Assembly (NCBI RefSeq): GCF_001700325.1
Contig: NZ_MATO01000010.1
Location: 1-36,481 of the forward strand
Source of the DNA: Caryophanon latum
GTDB lineage: Bacteria; Bacillota; Bacilli; Bacillales_A; Planococcaceae
Length of the DNA: 36,481 nt
Direction: 5' to 3'
Shown: one piece after another, positions 7,781 through 17,208 of the stretch
Layout: each line of letters starts with the position of its first letter
Numbering within the stretch: position 1 is the first letter of the stretch
Notes under the pieces: model-generated
Databases searched by the model: none
Told to the model about the DNA's origin: nothing
Seen by the model: the letters and a program-made list of their open reading frames with translations, nothing else
Translations under genes and position numbers: made by a program

Positions 7781-8632
7781 TTAAGGAATGATTGGATAAA
7801 AATAAGAAAATCTTAATTTTGGTGTTAAACTATAAGGCTTTGTGCTATTTGAAACCTTACCTTGTAATTGAACACTCCACTGACTATGAAAGGCTTTATT
7901 TTGAACAGCAGGAATATTGGCGATCCATGAATAGGAGGAGGTGTTAATCCACGAAGAATCGGCCGCTAATTTAATTCGTCTATATTCACTTGTTGCAGAA
8001 TTTACCTTAGTGCCACCAAATGTAACTTGGTAAACGATAGCTTTTTTAGGGACGTCTGCGATATGTCTAAGATCATACGTACCCTGAGCAGTATTAATTG
8101 ACGTCGTTAATGTTAAGGGTGTTGCTGCTGTGTATTCATAGGAATCCACCATATAATTGGGGCTGCCAACGGTAAAGCGATAATCCCCACCTGTTCCAAA
8201 AACACTTGAAACTTTCACATAGTAAATCCCCGCTGTGGATACATTAAATTCGTAAGGAAAGGCGCCTATAAAAGAAGGATCTTTACTATAGTCCTCTTCA
8301 AAAATTTGCCCCAAAGTAGCATCAAATATTTCAAATTTAAAGATTGGACCTGTTTGACCATTGATAGATAAATAGGTTTCTGGATTGGCAGGTAAATAAA
8401 CTTGATACCAATCCTCGTCTGTTGCACTCGACAAATTGCCAACTAACACTTTTTGACTCGCATTATTCCCATTAATCATTTGAGCTGGATCATGATTGTT
8501 TCTCTCAATAAGCTGCGCATTTACTGATGTATCATTTGGTTCTGCCTCATCAATTATAGCTGCAGCTACTTCTTCGATGAAAAATGGTAAAGAGATAAAC
8601 AAAACAAATAGAAAAGCGTAAATCTTTCTCAT
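7781..8632 (-). CDS. secreted protein with PPC-like (bacterial pre-peptidase C-terminal) domain
   Basis: 283 residues. Residues 1-25 are a signal peptide (MRKIYAFLFVLFISLPFF, then VAAA). Residues 28-155 follow the PPC pattern: EAEPNDTSVNAQ, VGNLSSATDEDWYQVYLP, and a final GIYYVKVSS...GDYRFTVG strand set. PPC domains usually sit on secreted proteases and help export or bind surfaces, but no protease domain is present here. Residues 160-283 are Ser/Thr/Tyr-rich with likely beta structure and no recognised family. The ATG follows GTGAGGAG. It is cotranscribed with the unknown 335-residue gene. Confidence 0.75.
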   Translation of the reverse strand: MRKIYAFLFVLFISLPFFIEEVAAAIIDEAEPNDTSVNAQLIERNNHDPAQMINGNNASQKVLVGNLSSATDEDWYQVYLPANPETYLSINGQTGPIFKFEIFDATLGQIFEEDYSKDPSFIGAFPYEFNVSTAGIYYVKVSSVFGTGGDYRFTVGSPNYMVDSYEYTAATPLTLTTSINTAQGTYDLRHIADVPKKAIVYQVTFGGTKVNSATSEYRRIKLAADSSWINTSSYSWIANIPAVQNKAFHSQWSVQLQGKVSNSTKPYSLTPKLRFSYFYPIIP

Positions 8633-8874
8633 TATTAAAACTCCTCACATTTTTTATTAGAAGGACCTTCCTTTACTATATCGAACATAATATGTAAATA
8701 TTTATATTATTTCGGAAAATAAATACTTAGATATTTTATCACTAGCGTCGCATTAAAATAATCCAATGCTTATTATTAAACTGAATTTTCTGTAATATAA
8801 TTCAAGCACAAAAAAATCCTTTATAATGGTTGGGTGGTAGTAAACCATCCAAATCCAAAACAAAGGACTCAAAC

Positions 8875-9999
8875 ATGGATAAGTTTACACGAAAAACATC
8901 ATTTGAACAATGGTTTTCCCCGATTTCTCAGATAAAACTAGAGGAATTGGTTGAAATCCATCAATTAAACTACTATACAAAGAAATTACAAATGGATTCA
9001 TTCTTGAAATTACTGTTATTTGCGCAGCTCAATGAAACAGAAAGTATGCGAGATGTTCATCTTAAATTGTTTTCAGACGAACTCCAACAAGTAACGGGCT
9101 TAGAATCCATCAGCTTTTCACAGTTAGGTCGCCGGTTAAATCAAGTGTCGACAGAGGTGTTCCAACAGCTATTTCTCGATTTAGTCGCTCAAATCCATGA
9201 AAAATCACAGTATGAGCAGCGTCGCAAAATAACGACACCATTAAAAATCATTGATTCGAGTACGTTGCCGTTGAATTTGAACAATCATAAGTGGGCTGAA
9301 TTTCGCCAAACAAAATCAGGAATCAAGCTTCATTTACGATTGATTCACGTAGAGAAAGGACGTTCATATCCAGATCAAGCGGCTCTCACAAATGCAGTCG
9401 AGCATGATCATGGTCAGCTTGAGCTACTCGTTGACGACAAGGAATGCATGTATGTTTTTGACCGTGGTTATCTGGATTACAAACAATTCGATCAGATGAC
9501 GGATGACGGTTATTTCTTTGTTTCGCGCTTACGAAAAAACGCAGCGATTCGTGTCATGGAAGAATTCAAATTGCCAGAAGAATCAACCGTCTTAACCGAT
9601 GAAATGATTTTAATTGGCACAACACAAAATCGGGCAGAAAACTACTTTCGTCGCATCAAAGTAGCGGATACCAAAGGAAACGAACTCCAGTTGATTACGA
9701 ATCGCTTTGATGTAAGCGCTGATGAAATCGCCGAATTATACAAATCGCGCTGGGCAATTGAGTTGTTTTTCAAATGGATGAAGCAACACTTGAATATCAA
9801 AAAATTTTACGCGCAAAGTGAACAGGGCGTACATAATCAAGTGTATATCGCGATGATTGTGTACTGCTTACATGTATTGGCTCAACTGCGTACAAATAGT
9901 CCTAAAAGTTATTTGGACATTAGTCGCTTATTGAAGGCAGCTCCATGGAAGTCTGCTCACTTATGGATTCGAAAAATCTCTGGAAAAGCCGTTCCATAA
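8875..9999 (+). CDS. IS4-family transposase (second, unrelated to the one at 5310)
   Basis: 374 residues from the ATG at 8875 (AAAGGA upstream). DDE residues are present: Asp in KIIDSSTLPLN, Asp in MYVFDRGYLDY, and the YREK motif as YKSRWAIELFFKWMK. The N-terminus FTRKTSFEQWFSPI and the DUF4372-like region around QLGRRLNQVSTEVFQQLF are typical of an IS4 subgroup common in Bacilli. A -10-like TATAAT lies at 8822-8827. Similar sequences GTGGTAGTAAACCATCC (8834-8850) and GGATGTTCACTACCTC (10048-10063, opposite orientation) may relate to the IS ends, but exact ends are unresolved. Its right side abuts the broken end of hsdR, so its insertion or a later deletion probably removed the hsdR 3' end. 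Confidence 0.88.
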   Translation: MDKFTRKTSFEQWFSPISQIKLEELVEIHQLNYYTKKLQMDSFLKLLLFAQLNETESMRDVHLKLFSDELQQVTGLESISFSQLGRRLNQVSTEVFQQLFLDLVAQIHEKSQYEQRRKITTPLKIIDSSTLPLNLNNHKWAEFRQTKSGIKLHLRLIHVEKGRSYPDQAALTNAVEHDHGQLELLVDDKECMYVFDRGYLDYKQFDQMTDDGYFFVSRLRKNAAIRVMEEFKLPEESTVLTDEMILIGTTQNRAENYFRRIKVADTKGNELQLITNRFDVSADEIAELYKSRWAIELFFKWMKQHLNIKKFYAQSEQGVHNQVYIAMIVYCLHVLAQLRTNSPKSYLDISRLLKAAPWKSAHLWIRKISGKAVP

Positions 10000-10086
10000 A
10001 GGTTCAACCACTTCTGTCACACTCGTCATAGGTTATAGTAAAAAAATGGATGTTCACTACCTCTGTTCAAGTGTCTTCGTTTTTCT

Positions 10087-12972
10087 TCAAAAATGAAAAA
10101 TGAATAAAACAGATTTAAACAAATTCTTCTCGAACATTTCAGTGCTATTGTTTTTAGCCATATTAATCAATTTCAAATCAGGATTTTGCTTAAATGATTT
10201 GTATAAACGTTCCAATAACACACGGTCAGCTTCTGTAAAATCATTTGGGAAACGTTCGTTCACACGATGTATAATTTCTTCTAACGAATCACGTTCTTCT
10301 GGTGGCTTTATCCCCGCGTTAATTTGCTTTGGATTACTTAATACACCTGGTTGTTCAGCTACAAGTGAAATTTCTCCTTCAAAATCCTTTTGAAGTTTGT
10401 AATATTCCAATTTTATCTTATCCGATACATCGACTTTTTCACGCGTCTCTTTTGGAATAAATTTCAGTAAATAGTTCGTAAAGATACTTTCCTCTAATAA
10501 TTCCATATCAAAAGTACGATCAAATTGCGAAACATAATTATACCATTTGCTAAAATTACGTAACGTCACTCGGAACTCATATTGCGTATCCTTAGCAAGT
10601 TCGCTATAACGCTGAATGATTGGCTTAAATGAGCTTGATATGCGCCCTAACAGACGTTCATCTTGCTTATTTTGTGCTTGCTTAACTAGCTTCATCACTT
10701 GATCAATATCATCTTGATTGTAAATATTATATTTACGTAGCTTACTCTGCGTATCATAAATAAGATTAATATTAACCTCGCTATCCAACTTTGTTACTTC
10801 ATAAAACGGCTGGAAAGCAGCTAGAATTTCTTCTTCTGAATTCACAAAATCTAAAATAAACGTATCCTTTTTACCTTGCATCGTACGATTTAAACGAGAT
10901 AATGTTTGTACCGCCTTCACGCCACTTAACTTCTTATCGACAAACATAGTATGTAATAATGGCTCATCAAACCCTGTTTGGTACTTCTCTGCAACGATTA
11001 AAAGATTGAAATCTTCCGTATTGAATACCTCTTTTAACTGGTTTTCTTTTACTCGCTCACCGTCTTTTGTAATATTCATCGAAGGCTCTGTATAATCTAC
11101 TCCATCATCTCGTACAGTACCTGAAAAGGCTACCAGCACATCTAAATCTTTATATCCCTTTTCTGCGATATACGCCTTAAACTCCTGCATATAACGCACA
11201 GCATGTAAACGAGAAGATGTTACAACCATTGCCTTTGCCTTACCGCCAATAGCTTTCTTTGTTAAAGCGCGGAATTGTTCAATCATCACTTCTGTTTTTT
11301 GGCGTAATACCCACGGATGAAATGACTGATAACTAGCAATTGCACGAACAGCTTCTGTTTTCGGAAGTTCTGGATTGTCCTCGATTTCTTTCGCAATTCG
11401 ATAGGATGTTTTGTACGTCATATAATTTTTCAGCACATCTAAAATAAATTCTTCTTCAATTGCTTGGCGCATACTGTAAACGTGAAAAGGTGCAAAACTG
11501 CCATCAGCTTGCTTCGTACCAAACATTTCAATTGTTTTTTCTTTCGGTGTCGCTGTAAATGCAAAGAAACTTAAATTTTGATGACGTCCTTGTGCTAATA
11601 AAGTTTTCACTAGCTCGTCTTGATCATCCAAGGTTGTATTTTCAATTTCTTCTTCAATATCTTGATATTCTTTTAAAGTAAGTTCTTTATCTGCTAAAGC
11701 TGCTTTTAATTTTTGAGCGCTATTACCAGTTTGCGATGAATGGGCTTCATCAACAATGACTGCAAAATTTCGGCCATTAGAGGCATCTATCTGTTCATAA
11801 ATAACCGGAAACTTTTGCAATGTCGTAATAATAATTTTTTTACCGTCATTAATTGCATTTTTTAAGTCTTGCGATGTTTTTCGGTCATCAATGATTTCTA
11901 CTTGTCCTGTCGTATGGTCAAAGCTCATTATCGTTTTTTGCAACTGACGGTCTAGTACAGTACGATCTGTCACAATAATCGTTGAGGCGAAAATCGGCGT
12001 ATCTTCATCATTATGAACTGAAGCAAGATGATAAGCTAACCATGCAATACTATTAGACTTGCCCGAACCAGCACTATGTTGAATTAAATAGTTTTCACCA
12101 CTGCCCTTTCCCTTCACATCCGCAATCAGCTTACATACAACATCTAGTTGATGATAACGAGGGAAAATAAGTATTTTCTTCGCCTCGTCATAATTCATAA
12201 AACGTTGTAATATATCCATGACATTATCGCGATGTAATACTTGTTCCCAAAGATAGGCTGTAGGATAGCCTTCTTCATTTGCTGGATTTCCTTTACCACC
12301 AACATTCCCCGCACCATTTGAACCTTGATTAAAAGGTAAAAAATACGTTTTTCGACCTGCTAACTTCGTTGTCATAAACACTTCATAATGATCCACTGCA
12401 AAGTACACTAAAAAGCGTGTATTCAACTGAAAAGCTAATTCTTTAGGATCACGGTCTTCTCGGAATTGAATTTTTGCATGTTCAACAGATTGACCTGTAT
12501 ATTGATTTTTCAACTCTAAAGCAATAATCGGAATCCCATTTAACATTAATACCATATCGATTGTATTGCTGTTATTTGGGCTATAAGCAAATTGGCGAAC
12601 ACAAGTAAACTGATTAGCCTCATATTTAGCTATCACATCATAATTCAAGCCAGAAACAGGTTTAAAATAAGCAACCTTTAATGAAACCCCACGATCTTTT
12701 ATACCATTACGTAACACATGTAGTAATCCATGCATCTGTACTTCTTCATTAAATCGTTTCAAAAATTTCCGAAGTACATCTTCTTTATAAATCTTCTCAT
12801 AACGTTCCCATTGCTTCGGCTGCGTCTTTTGAATAAAGGTAATTAACTTATCTAAATCAAGTCCAATACTTGCGTCATAGCCACAGTTCTGAAACTTTTC
12901 ACTAGTCCAGCCACCTTGACCTGTTAAAACGGTTTCGATATCTCGTTCAAAACGAATCTCCTCATGACAATG
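10087..12972 (-). pseudogene. hsdR: type I restriction endonuclease HsdR, truncated at both ends
   Basis: HsdR is the translocating ATPase and nuclease subunit of type I restriction enzymes. The frame carries an N-terminal part (FERDIETVLTGQGGW), the nuclease motif D...E-x-K in IDMVLMLNGIPIIALELKNQ, Walker A HSAGSGKS, the DEAH box VIVDEAHSS, FTATPKE and the helicase VI-like QTLSRLNR. The homologous frame is open from about 12972, where no ATG, GTG or TTG exists; the first possible start, TTG at 12762, would lose about 70 residues. At the other end the protein stops shortly after MFEKNLFKS with an aberrant tail, so the usual C-terminal domain is absent. No hsdM or hsdS is in the window. It is almost certainly a dead fragment caught between two insertion sequences. 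Confidence 0.85.
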
Positions 12973-13124
12973 CCCTTCTTCTTTTCTTGAATGGCTTGTT
13001 TTTTCAAGCGTGTTTGTGTTTGGTCGTCAGTTAAGCGATGAATGATGACACGTATTGGCAGCTTTTGCGTATGACAATAAATACCTGGTGAATTAGACAA
13101 ATTATCTTCTAAATAGAGGGTGTT
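12972..13124 (-). pseudogene. IS4-type transposase fragment
   Basis: A frame different from hsdR encodes about 50 residues, including PGIYCHTQKLPIRVIIHRL and TDDQTQTRLKKQAIQEKKKG, which resembles an internal segment of Bacillus IS4/IS231-type transposases. Neither a start nor the catalytic residues are present. It fuses directly to the broken 5' end of hsdR near 12972, which shows what removed the hsdR start. Confidence 0.6.
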
Positions 13125-13255
13125 TGAAATTTAGAAAGCGAACGAGGCTCAAAACAAGAGGCGGACTACTATGGTGGGAAAAACGTGAGCGCGAAACTAC
13201 AAGCTCAAACCACGCCTCCGGAAAACCTGCCTTGATGCGAAGAGCTGACTAACAA
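13125..13255. repeat. diverged copy of the MITE core
   Basis: Shares AGGCGGACT, GGGAAAA-CGTGAG, CTCAA-CCACGCC, CGGAAA-CCTGCCT-GATG with the GC-rich core of the element at 596-881, in the same orientation, with many substitutions and without clear terminal repeats. It is a decayed dispersed repeat. Confidence 0.6.
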
Positions 13256-13320
13256 AAAACTAAAATACATTCCCCCTCTATAGAGACTAAGTAAATTTGA
13301 AGAATTTCAAAATTAAAATG

Positions 13321-13368
13321 AAAACCCGAAATGACATGTTAGCAATTTACTAATCCATTTCGGGTTTT
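13321..13368 (-). terminator. terminator of leftward mobilisation operon
   Basis: 13-bp perfect stem AAAACCCGAAATG / CATTTCGGGTTTT with a 22-nt loop. The T-run follows on the minus strand. It ends the mobC-relaxase-HTH transcript just after the HTH gene. Confidence 0.8.
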
Positions 13369-13379
13369 ACTCTATTTAA

Positions 13380-13655
13380 TTAGAAAGAAAATGCTTCTTG
13401 AAGATTGCTTTGCTTAGCCTTAATAGGGTTGTTATCAAGGTTAGCTTTCTTTTTTAAGACTTCCATCTGTTCGATCTGTTCTTTCAAATGTTCGAAACCT
13501 TCTCTAGAAATAAGCATGGTATTCCCTTTAATCGTCACCGAACCTTGTAAAATCATTGGAGAATGCATTTTAAATAGCATATAAATGTATTTTTCATTTC
13601 TTCCTAGCATAAAACTGGCTTCTTTTGCCGTTAGAATATCATCCCAATTAACCAT
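13380..13655 (-). CDS. small helix-turn-helix DNA-binding protein
   Basis: 91 residues from the ATG at 13655, chosen because GAGGGGGG lies five bases upstream. Residues 5-55 fit the excisionase/MerR-like HTH pattern (DILTAKEASFMLGRNEKYIYMLF, then a wing-like stretch ending TMLISREGFEHLKE). The C-terminal third is charged and probably coiled. It is the last gene of the leftward mobilisation operon, 49 bases after the relaxase stop, and may be an accessory relaxosome protein or autoregulator. Which one cannot be told from sequence. Confidence 0.7.
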   Translation of the reverse strand: MVNWDDILTAKEASFMLGRNEKYIYMLFKMHSPMILQGSVTIKGNTMLISREGFEHLKEQIEQMEVLKKKANLDNNPIKAKQSNLQEAFSF

Positions 13656-13704
13656 AATATCCCCCCTCATCATATATGAAAGTCATAAGACATAAGATCA
13701 TTTT

Positions 13705-15030
13705 TTACAATTCATGTTGATCTTGATGTTCCTTATTTTTTTGATTGTTTAAGTCCATCATTTTGTTGGCTGTATTCATATTGAGGCTACTATATAACAA
13801 GTTACGTTCTGTTTTTAACAACGATAACTTATATTGTAATTCAGCTTCATCTTGAATGTTATAAATACTTTTTAAAGTCTTTATATTCCTCTTCACTATA
13901 TCATATCTTCGAAAAATTTGGTTGTATTCTGTTTTAATATTTCGACGTTCTGCATCACTTTGTAATGATTTGTACATAAACATTACGCTATGACTTTCCT
14001 TATATTCTTCAAAGGAGCCACTTAACTTCTTTAACGTATATATTTCATCATCCAACTGCGTAAGCTTCTGTGTAAACGACTGCACAAATGCTACAGTCGT
14101 ATGTCGCAGCTCATTCAACTCACCTAACGTTATTTTCTCTTTGTATAACTGTGCATTAATTTCATTTAAATAATTAATATTTTGTATTGTAGCCCAACGC
14201 TCTAGCCCTTTACTTTGTTTAAATTTTTCTTGTGTCTTATCTATCCACTGCTTTTTAAAAATGTTCACCTTTAATGGCTGGTACGCTTTATGCTCAATTC
14301 GATATTTAATTGAGCTTTCAACATAATCGATACCTAACGTTTTCGTTCGTATAAAACGTTTCGTTGTAGGGCTTTCAAAAGCCAAATGTTTGCCCATTTT
14401 ATATTCGTAGCCACTTGCTTTCATCAGCTGTAAAAATTCTTCATAGCTTTTCGCCTTTTGAATACTTGCGTCGATGACATGTTCCAATTGCTCTTTAAAT
14501 GATCTGCCTTTTGCTTTTACTACATACTCCCTAAAGTTCATATATTTTTTATCAGATTTACTTACATTAATCTGGCTCAAGTTATAATTAGCTGAGACTT
14601 CATGATTAACTAATCTCAAATAATGCAGTGAATGTTCACGTCTGCTATCAAACACTTTATTGTATTTAAAATTAATATCGTTAAAAATAATATGATTGTG
14701 AATATGGTCTGTTTCGATGTGTGTGACAACTAAATATTGATGCTCATCCTTTAAATATTTTTGCGCAAATTCAATACCAATCTTATGCGCTTGTTGCGGT
14801 GTTAAATGATCAGCATCAGCAAATGATTGAATAATCATCCTCGCTGTCAAGTTACGTTTCTTTGTATGCACGTTATTGTAATCATTTAGTACGCTGCGAA
14901 AATCTTGCTCAATCGATGAAACACTACACTCAAAAGTTGAAATTAATTCATCATGTGTTTTATGTTTTTGAACACTATATTTAACCGTAGCTTTTAAATT
15001 TTTTACTCTTTGAATTTTAATAATTGTCAT
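13705..15030 (-). CDS. mobA: MobP-type relaxase (Relaxase / MobA-VirD2 domain)
   Basis: 441 residues. The N-terminal 250 form a relaxase domain: FSV-type start, conserved QSF near residue 68 and the metal triad in THIETDHIHNHIIFN. Residues 270-440 are Lys/Glu-rich and predicted largely helical. It starts at the ATG at 15030 behind GAGGGGG and follows the MobC-like gene by 13 bases. It should nick the oriT at about 15857-15924, upstream of mobC. This is the relaxase best matched by position to the T4SS operon, which starts on the other side of that oriT. Confidence 0.9.
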   Translation of the reverse strand: MTIIKIQRVKNLKATVKYSVQKHKTHDELISTFECSVSSIEQDFRSVLNDYNNVHTKKRNLTARMIIQSFADADHLTPQQAHKIGIEFAQKYLKDEHQYLVVTHIETDHIHNHIIFNDINFKYNKVFDSRREHSLHYLRLVNHEVSANYNLSQINVSKSDKKYMNFREYVVKAKGRSFKEQLEHVIDASIQKAKSYEEFLQLMKASGYEYKMGKHLAFESPTTKRFIRTKTLGIDYVESSIKYRIEHKAYQPLKVNIFKKQWIDKTQEKFKQSKGLERWATIQNINYLNEINAQLYKEKITLGELNELRHTTVAFVQSFTQKLTQLDDEIYTLKKLSGSFEEYKESHSVMFMYKSLQSDAERRNIKTEYNQIFRRYDIVKRNIKTLKSIYNIQDEAELQYKLSLLKTERNLLYSSLNMNTANKMMDLNNQKNKEHQDQHEL

Positions 15031-15043
15031 ATAGTATCCCCCT

Positions 15044-15751
15044 CTAGTACACTTCATATTCATCAAGAATGTCCTTCAACTCATACCAATCATCATCATT
15101 AAAGTCTTCTTCTATATTCACTAATTTAAATTTCAACTTTTGCGTATATCGAAACAGTTCGTCTGAAAATTGAACTAACAATTTATCATCTAATGTAAAT
15201 AATGTTTTTCCACTCATATAGTCCAATAAGTAATCATGCAACCCATCGTTCTTTGCTCGAGAGTTCAAAATAATATTGTAAATGTAGATCAAATCATCCT
15301 TAAGATATTCAAGTATTTCTTCCAGCAAAATTTTCTTTGGAATATCTAAATCATGTTTTGTAAGATGCTCAATTAACCGTTTTTTATCTTGTAAGCTCAA
15401 CTCATTTTCTGAATGTTTTTTCTCTAAATCCAGTAAACGATCGTACTCTTTATTCATGATTTTTAAAATTTTTTGTTGATTCTCATGAATGACGTTTAAA
15501 TCGATATCACTATAAAATCCAGCAATATTAATTTTTCGAACTAAGTTGTTTATATTTTTTCCGATGTAATTTATTTCTTTTGCGATGTTTCTATAAACAC
15601 TCATATCTACTTCCAGCTTAAAACTATTTTGAGCGCTTTCAATTAAAAATGCTGAGATCGTCTTATAACCAAGTTCATAACATTTTGTTTTTATAAATTC
15701 TTTTTCTGCTGCTGTAACTCTTATTAAAATATTTTCATCTTTTTTATTCAT
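15044..15751 (-). CDS. mobC: MobC-like relaxosome accessory protein
   Basis: 235 residues from the ATG at 15751 (AAGGTGG nine bases upstream). The N-terminus ILIRVTAAEKEFIKTKCYEL has the ribbon-helix-helix look of MobC proteins, and IGKNINNLVRKIN at residues 66-78 matches the conserved MobC core. The remaining 140 residues are longer than in many MobC proteins, charged and helical. MobC proteins bind oriT and help open DNA for the relaxase. It is first in the operon mobC-mobA-HTH and lies directly beside the hairpin-rich oriT. Confidence 0.82.
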   Translation of the reverse strand: MNKKDENILIRVTAAEKEFIKTKCYELGYKTISAFLIESAQNSFKLEVDMSVYRNIAKEINYIGKNINNLVRKINIAGFYSDIDLNVIHENQQKILKIMNKEYDRLLDLEKKHSENELSLQDKKRLIEHLTKHDLDIPKKILLEEILEYLKDDLIYIYNIILNSRAKNDGLHDYLLDYMSGKTLFTLDDKLLVQFSDELFRYTQKLKFKLVNIEEDFNDDDWYELKDILDEYEVY

Positions 15752-15779
15752 TACACTAACCACCTTTTACAAAGTTCGA

Positions 15780-15930
15780 GCGTAGCGACAAAGACTAAGC
15801 TAAGAGCCTTAAATGAAGCAAAGCGAAATGAAGGTCTCATGGCTTAGTTGAGGGTTTTAGGGCTTTGCCCTAACATGACAAAAACACTGTTTTTGGGGTT
15901 TGTATATACAAACCCGTATCTTGCCTAATC
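15780..15930 (+). other. oriT: putative oriT of the MobP relaxase
   Basis: Three adjacent hairpins: TTAGGGC-TTT-GCCCTAA (15857-15873), CAAAAAC-ACT-GTTTTTG (15879-15895), and the perfect 20-bp palindrome with halves GGGTTTGTAT / ATACAAACCC (15896-15915). Immediately after comes TATCTTGCC (15917-15925), which fits the IncP-family nick consensus YATCYTG/Y, placing the nick between 15923 and 15924. A looser long stem (CTAAGC...GCTTAG) lies at about 15785-15850. Transfer from this nick would bring in the T4SS side first and mobA/mobC last, the usual polarity. Confidence 0.7.
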
Positions 15931-15957
15931 CTTTAAGATCACTATCTTCTCTTTATA

Positions 15958-15987
15958 TTATCATTCTTCAGCTATTTATGATATAAT
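15958..15987 (+). promoter_or_regulatory. likely promoter of the T4SS operon
   Basis: TATAAT at 15982-15987, with TTATCA 18 bases upstream as a weak -35. It lies about 35 bases before the first gene of the rightward transfer operon. No other good promoter is seen near it. Confidence 0.5.
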
Positions 15988-16021
15988 ATTCTTAAAATTC
16001 AGAAAATTGAGGTGAGCATAA

Positions 16022-17149
16022 TTGGTTAACATTGACGAACATACTAAAAATGCAATCGAGATCATTTCTGAAGGAGCAAAAATTACTGAGCAAACGCTGC
16101 TATTCATATTAAAGTCCTTATTAAAACTGCTAGAAGATAAAGATCGTAATCAAGATTTTTTAATATCCAGTAACACAAAAGAAGGAAAACAAAAAATTAG
16201 TGCGTTAATCAAAAAACATCAAGCTAACGTTTATGCGTTAGATGAAAATTTAACAAAAGAACAATTAAAGGACTATCAGCAGGAGTTCAAAAAATTAGGC
16301 GTTGATTTTTCCATCACGAAAAATGGAAAGGATAGTTATTCCTTCTTTTTCGCTGGCCAGCAATCAAACGTCATCGAAAAAGCACTAAAGAACGTTAGTG
16401 AAATAAAAAGTGCAGTTTTAGAAAATGAACATGTTAGAAAAGCTGAAATGGGGCTTGTAGCAATGCAAAAAGAATTGCCTACTGATTCTGTAAACAAAGT
16501 TCAACAACTATACAATTCTCCTACTGATAATACAGAACAAATGGTAGAGCTTTCACCAGAAGAAAAAGAATTACTTACACAGCATAAAACTGTCGATGAA
16601 ATCAAATTCGACACCAAGGAAAAATTGTCGAATGAGCCTTCTAAAACACCAGAAGTGTCCCCCATCCATATTGATCAATTGAACGCTACGCAGCAAAAAT
16701 CATTCCAATCTGAAAACGAACAAATCGAATATGTTATATCTCAGCTCACTCCAGAAGAACTTACTTTAATGCATCAAATGATTAAAGCTGAATCCGAAGC
16801 ATTAAGCAATGCATTCACAAATGTTAGTAATACACAATATGAACAAGTAAATACGCTAAAAGCTATGAAGAAAACTACTTCAAAAGATTCTCTCGAAAAA
16901 GTAACGGCTATTTACAGAGCACACGTACACATAGCCTTTAATGACACACCGAAAAATAAAATTGCTGGATCGACGTTAGCTGCTCGTATTTTTTCTATAG
17001 CTATGCAGAAGGAAGCTCCACTGAAATCGGACGAGGTGAAAACAAAGCCCAGTTTTTCAATAGAAGGTGTGAAAAAAATTGATGCGGAACTTAAAGCAAC
17101 CGAGAAAAATAATCGTGTAAAAAATCGATCACAAGGGTTAGAACGATAA
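16022..17149 (+). CDS. DUF3801/PcfB-like relaxosome-coupling protein
   Basis: 375 residues, TTG start at 16022 behind GAGGTG. The first 130 residues fit the PcfB/DUF3801 layout of Gram-positive transfer operons: a helix (IEIISEGAKITEQTLLFILK), a linker, then QLKDYQQEFKKLGVDFSI followed by a short strand and a helix (NVIEKALKNV). PcfB-type proteins link relaxase and coupling protein. Residues 170-375 are a low-complexity charged region rich in Glu, Lys, Thr and Gln. It is the first gene after oriT, in front of the channel genes, which supports the role. Homology is judged by eye only. Confidence 0.55.
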   Translation: MVNIDEHTKNAIEIISEGAKITEQTLLFILKSLLKLLEDKDRNQDFLISSNTKEGKQKISALIKKHQANVYALDENLTKEQLKDYQQEFKKLGVDFSITKNGKDSYSFFFAGQQSNVIEKALKNVSEIKSAVLENEHVRKAEMGLVAMQKELPTDSVNKVQQLYNSPTDNTEQMVELSPEEKELLTQHKTVDEIKFDTKEKLSNEPSKTPEVSPIHIDQLNATQQKSFQSENEQIEYVISQLTPEELTLMHQMIKAESEALSNAFTNVSNTQYEQVNTLKAMKKTTSKDSLEKVTAIYRAHVHIAFNDTPKNKIAGSTLAARIFSIAMQKEAPLKSDEVKTKPSFSIEGVKKIDAELKATEKNNRVKNRSQGLER

Positions 17150-17208
17150 CACAATACACATCTATTTTTAAATCGTTTTCCCTTCTGCTAATGAAGGAAG
17201 GTCATATA

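Noticed and set aside
8800-10070. Precise ends for the second IS4 element
   Set aside because: Only a loose inverted similarity (8834-8850 against 10048-10063) was found, and the left one lies inside the likely promoter region, so no element boundary is claimed.
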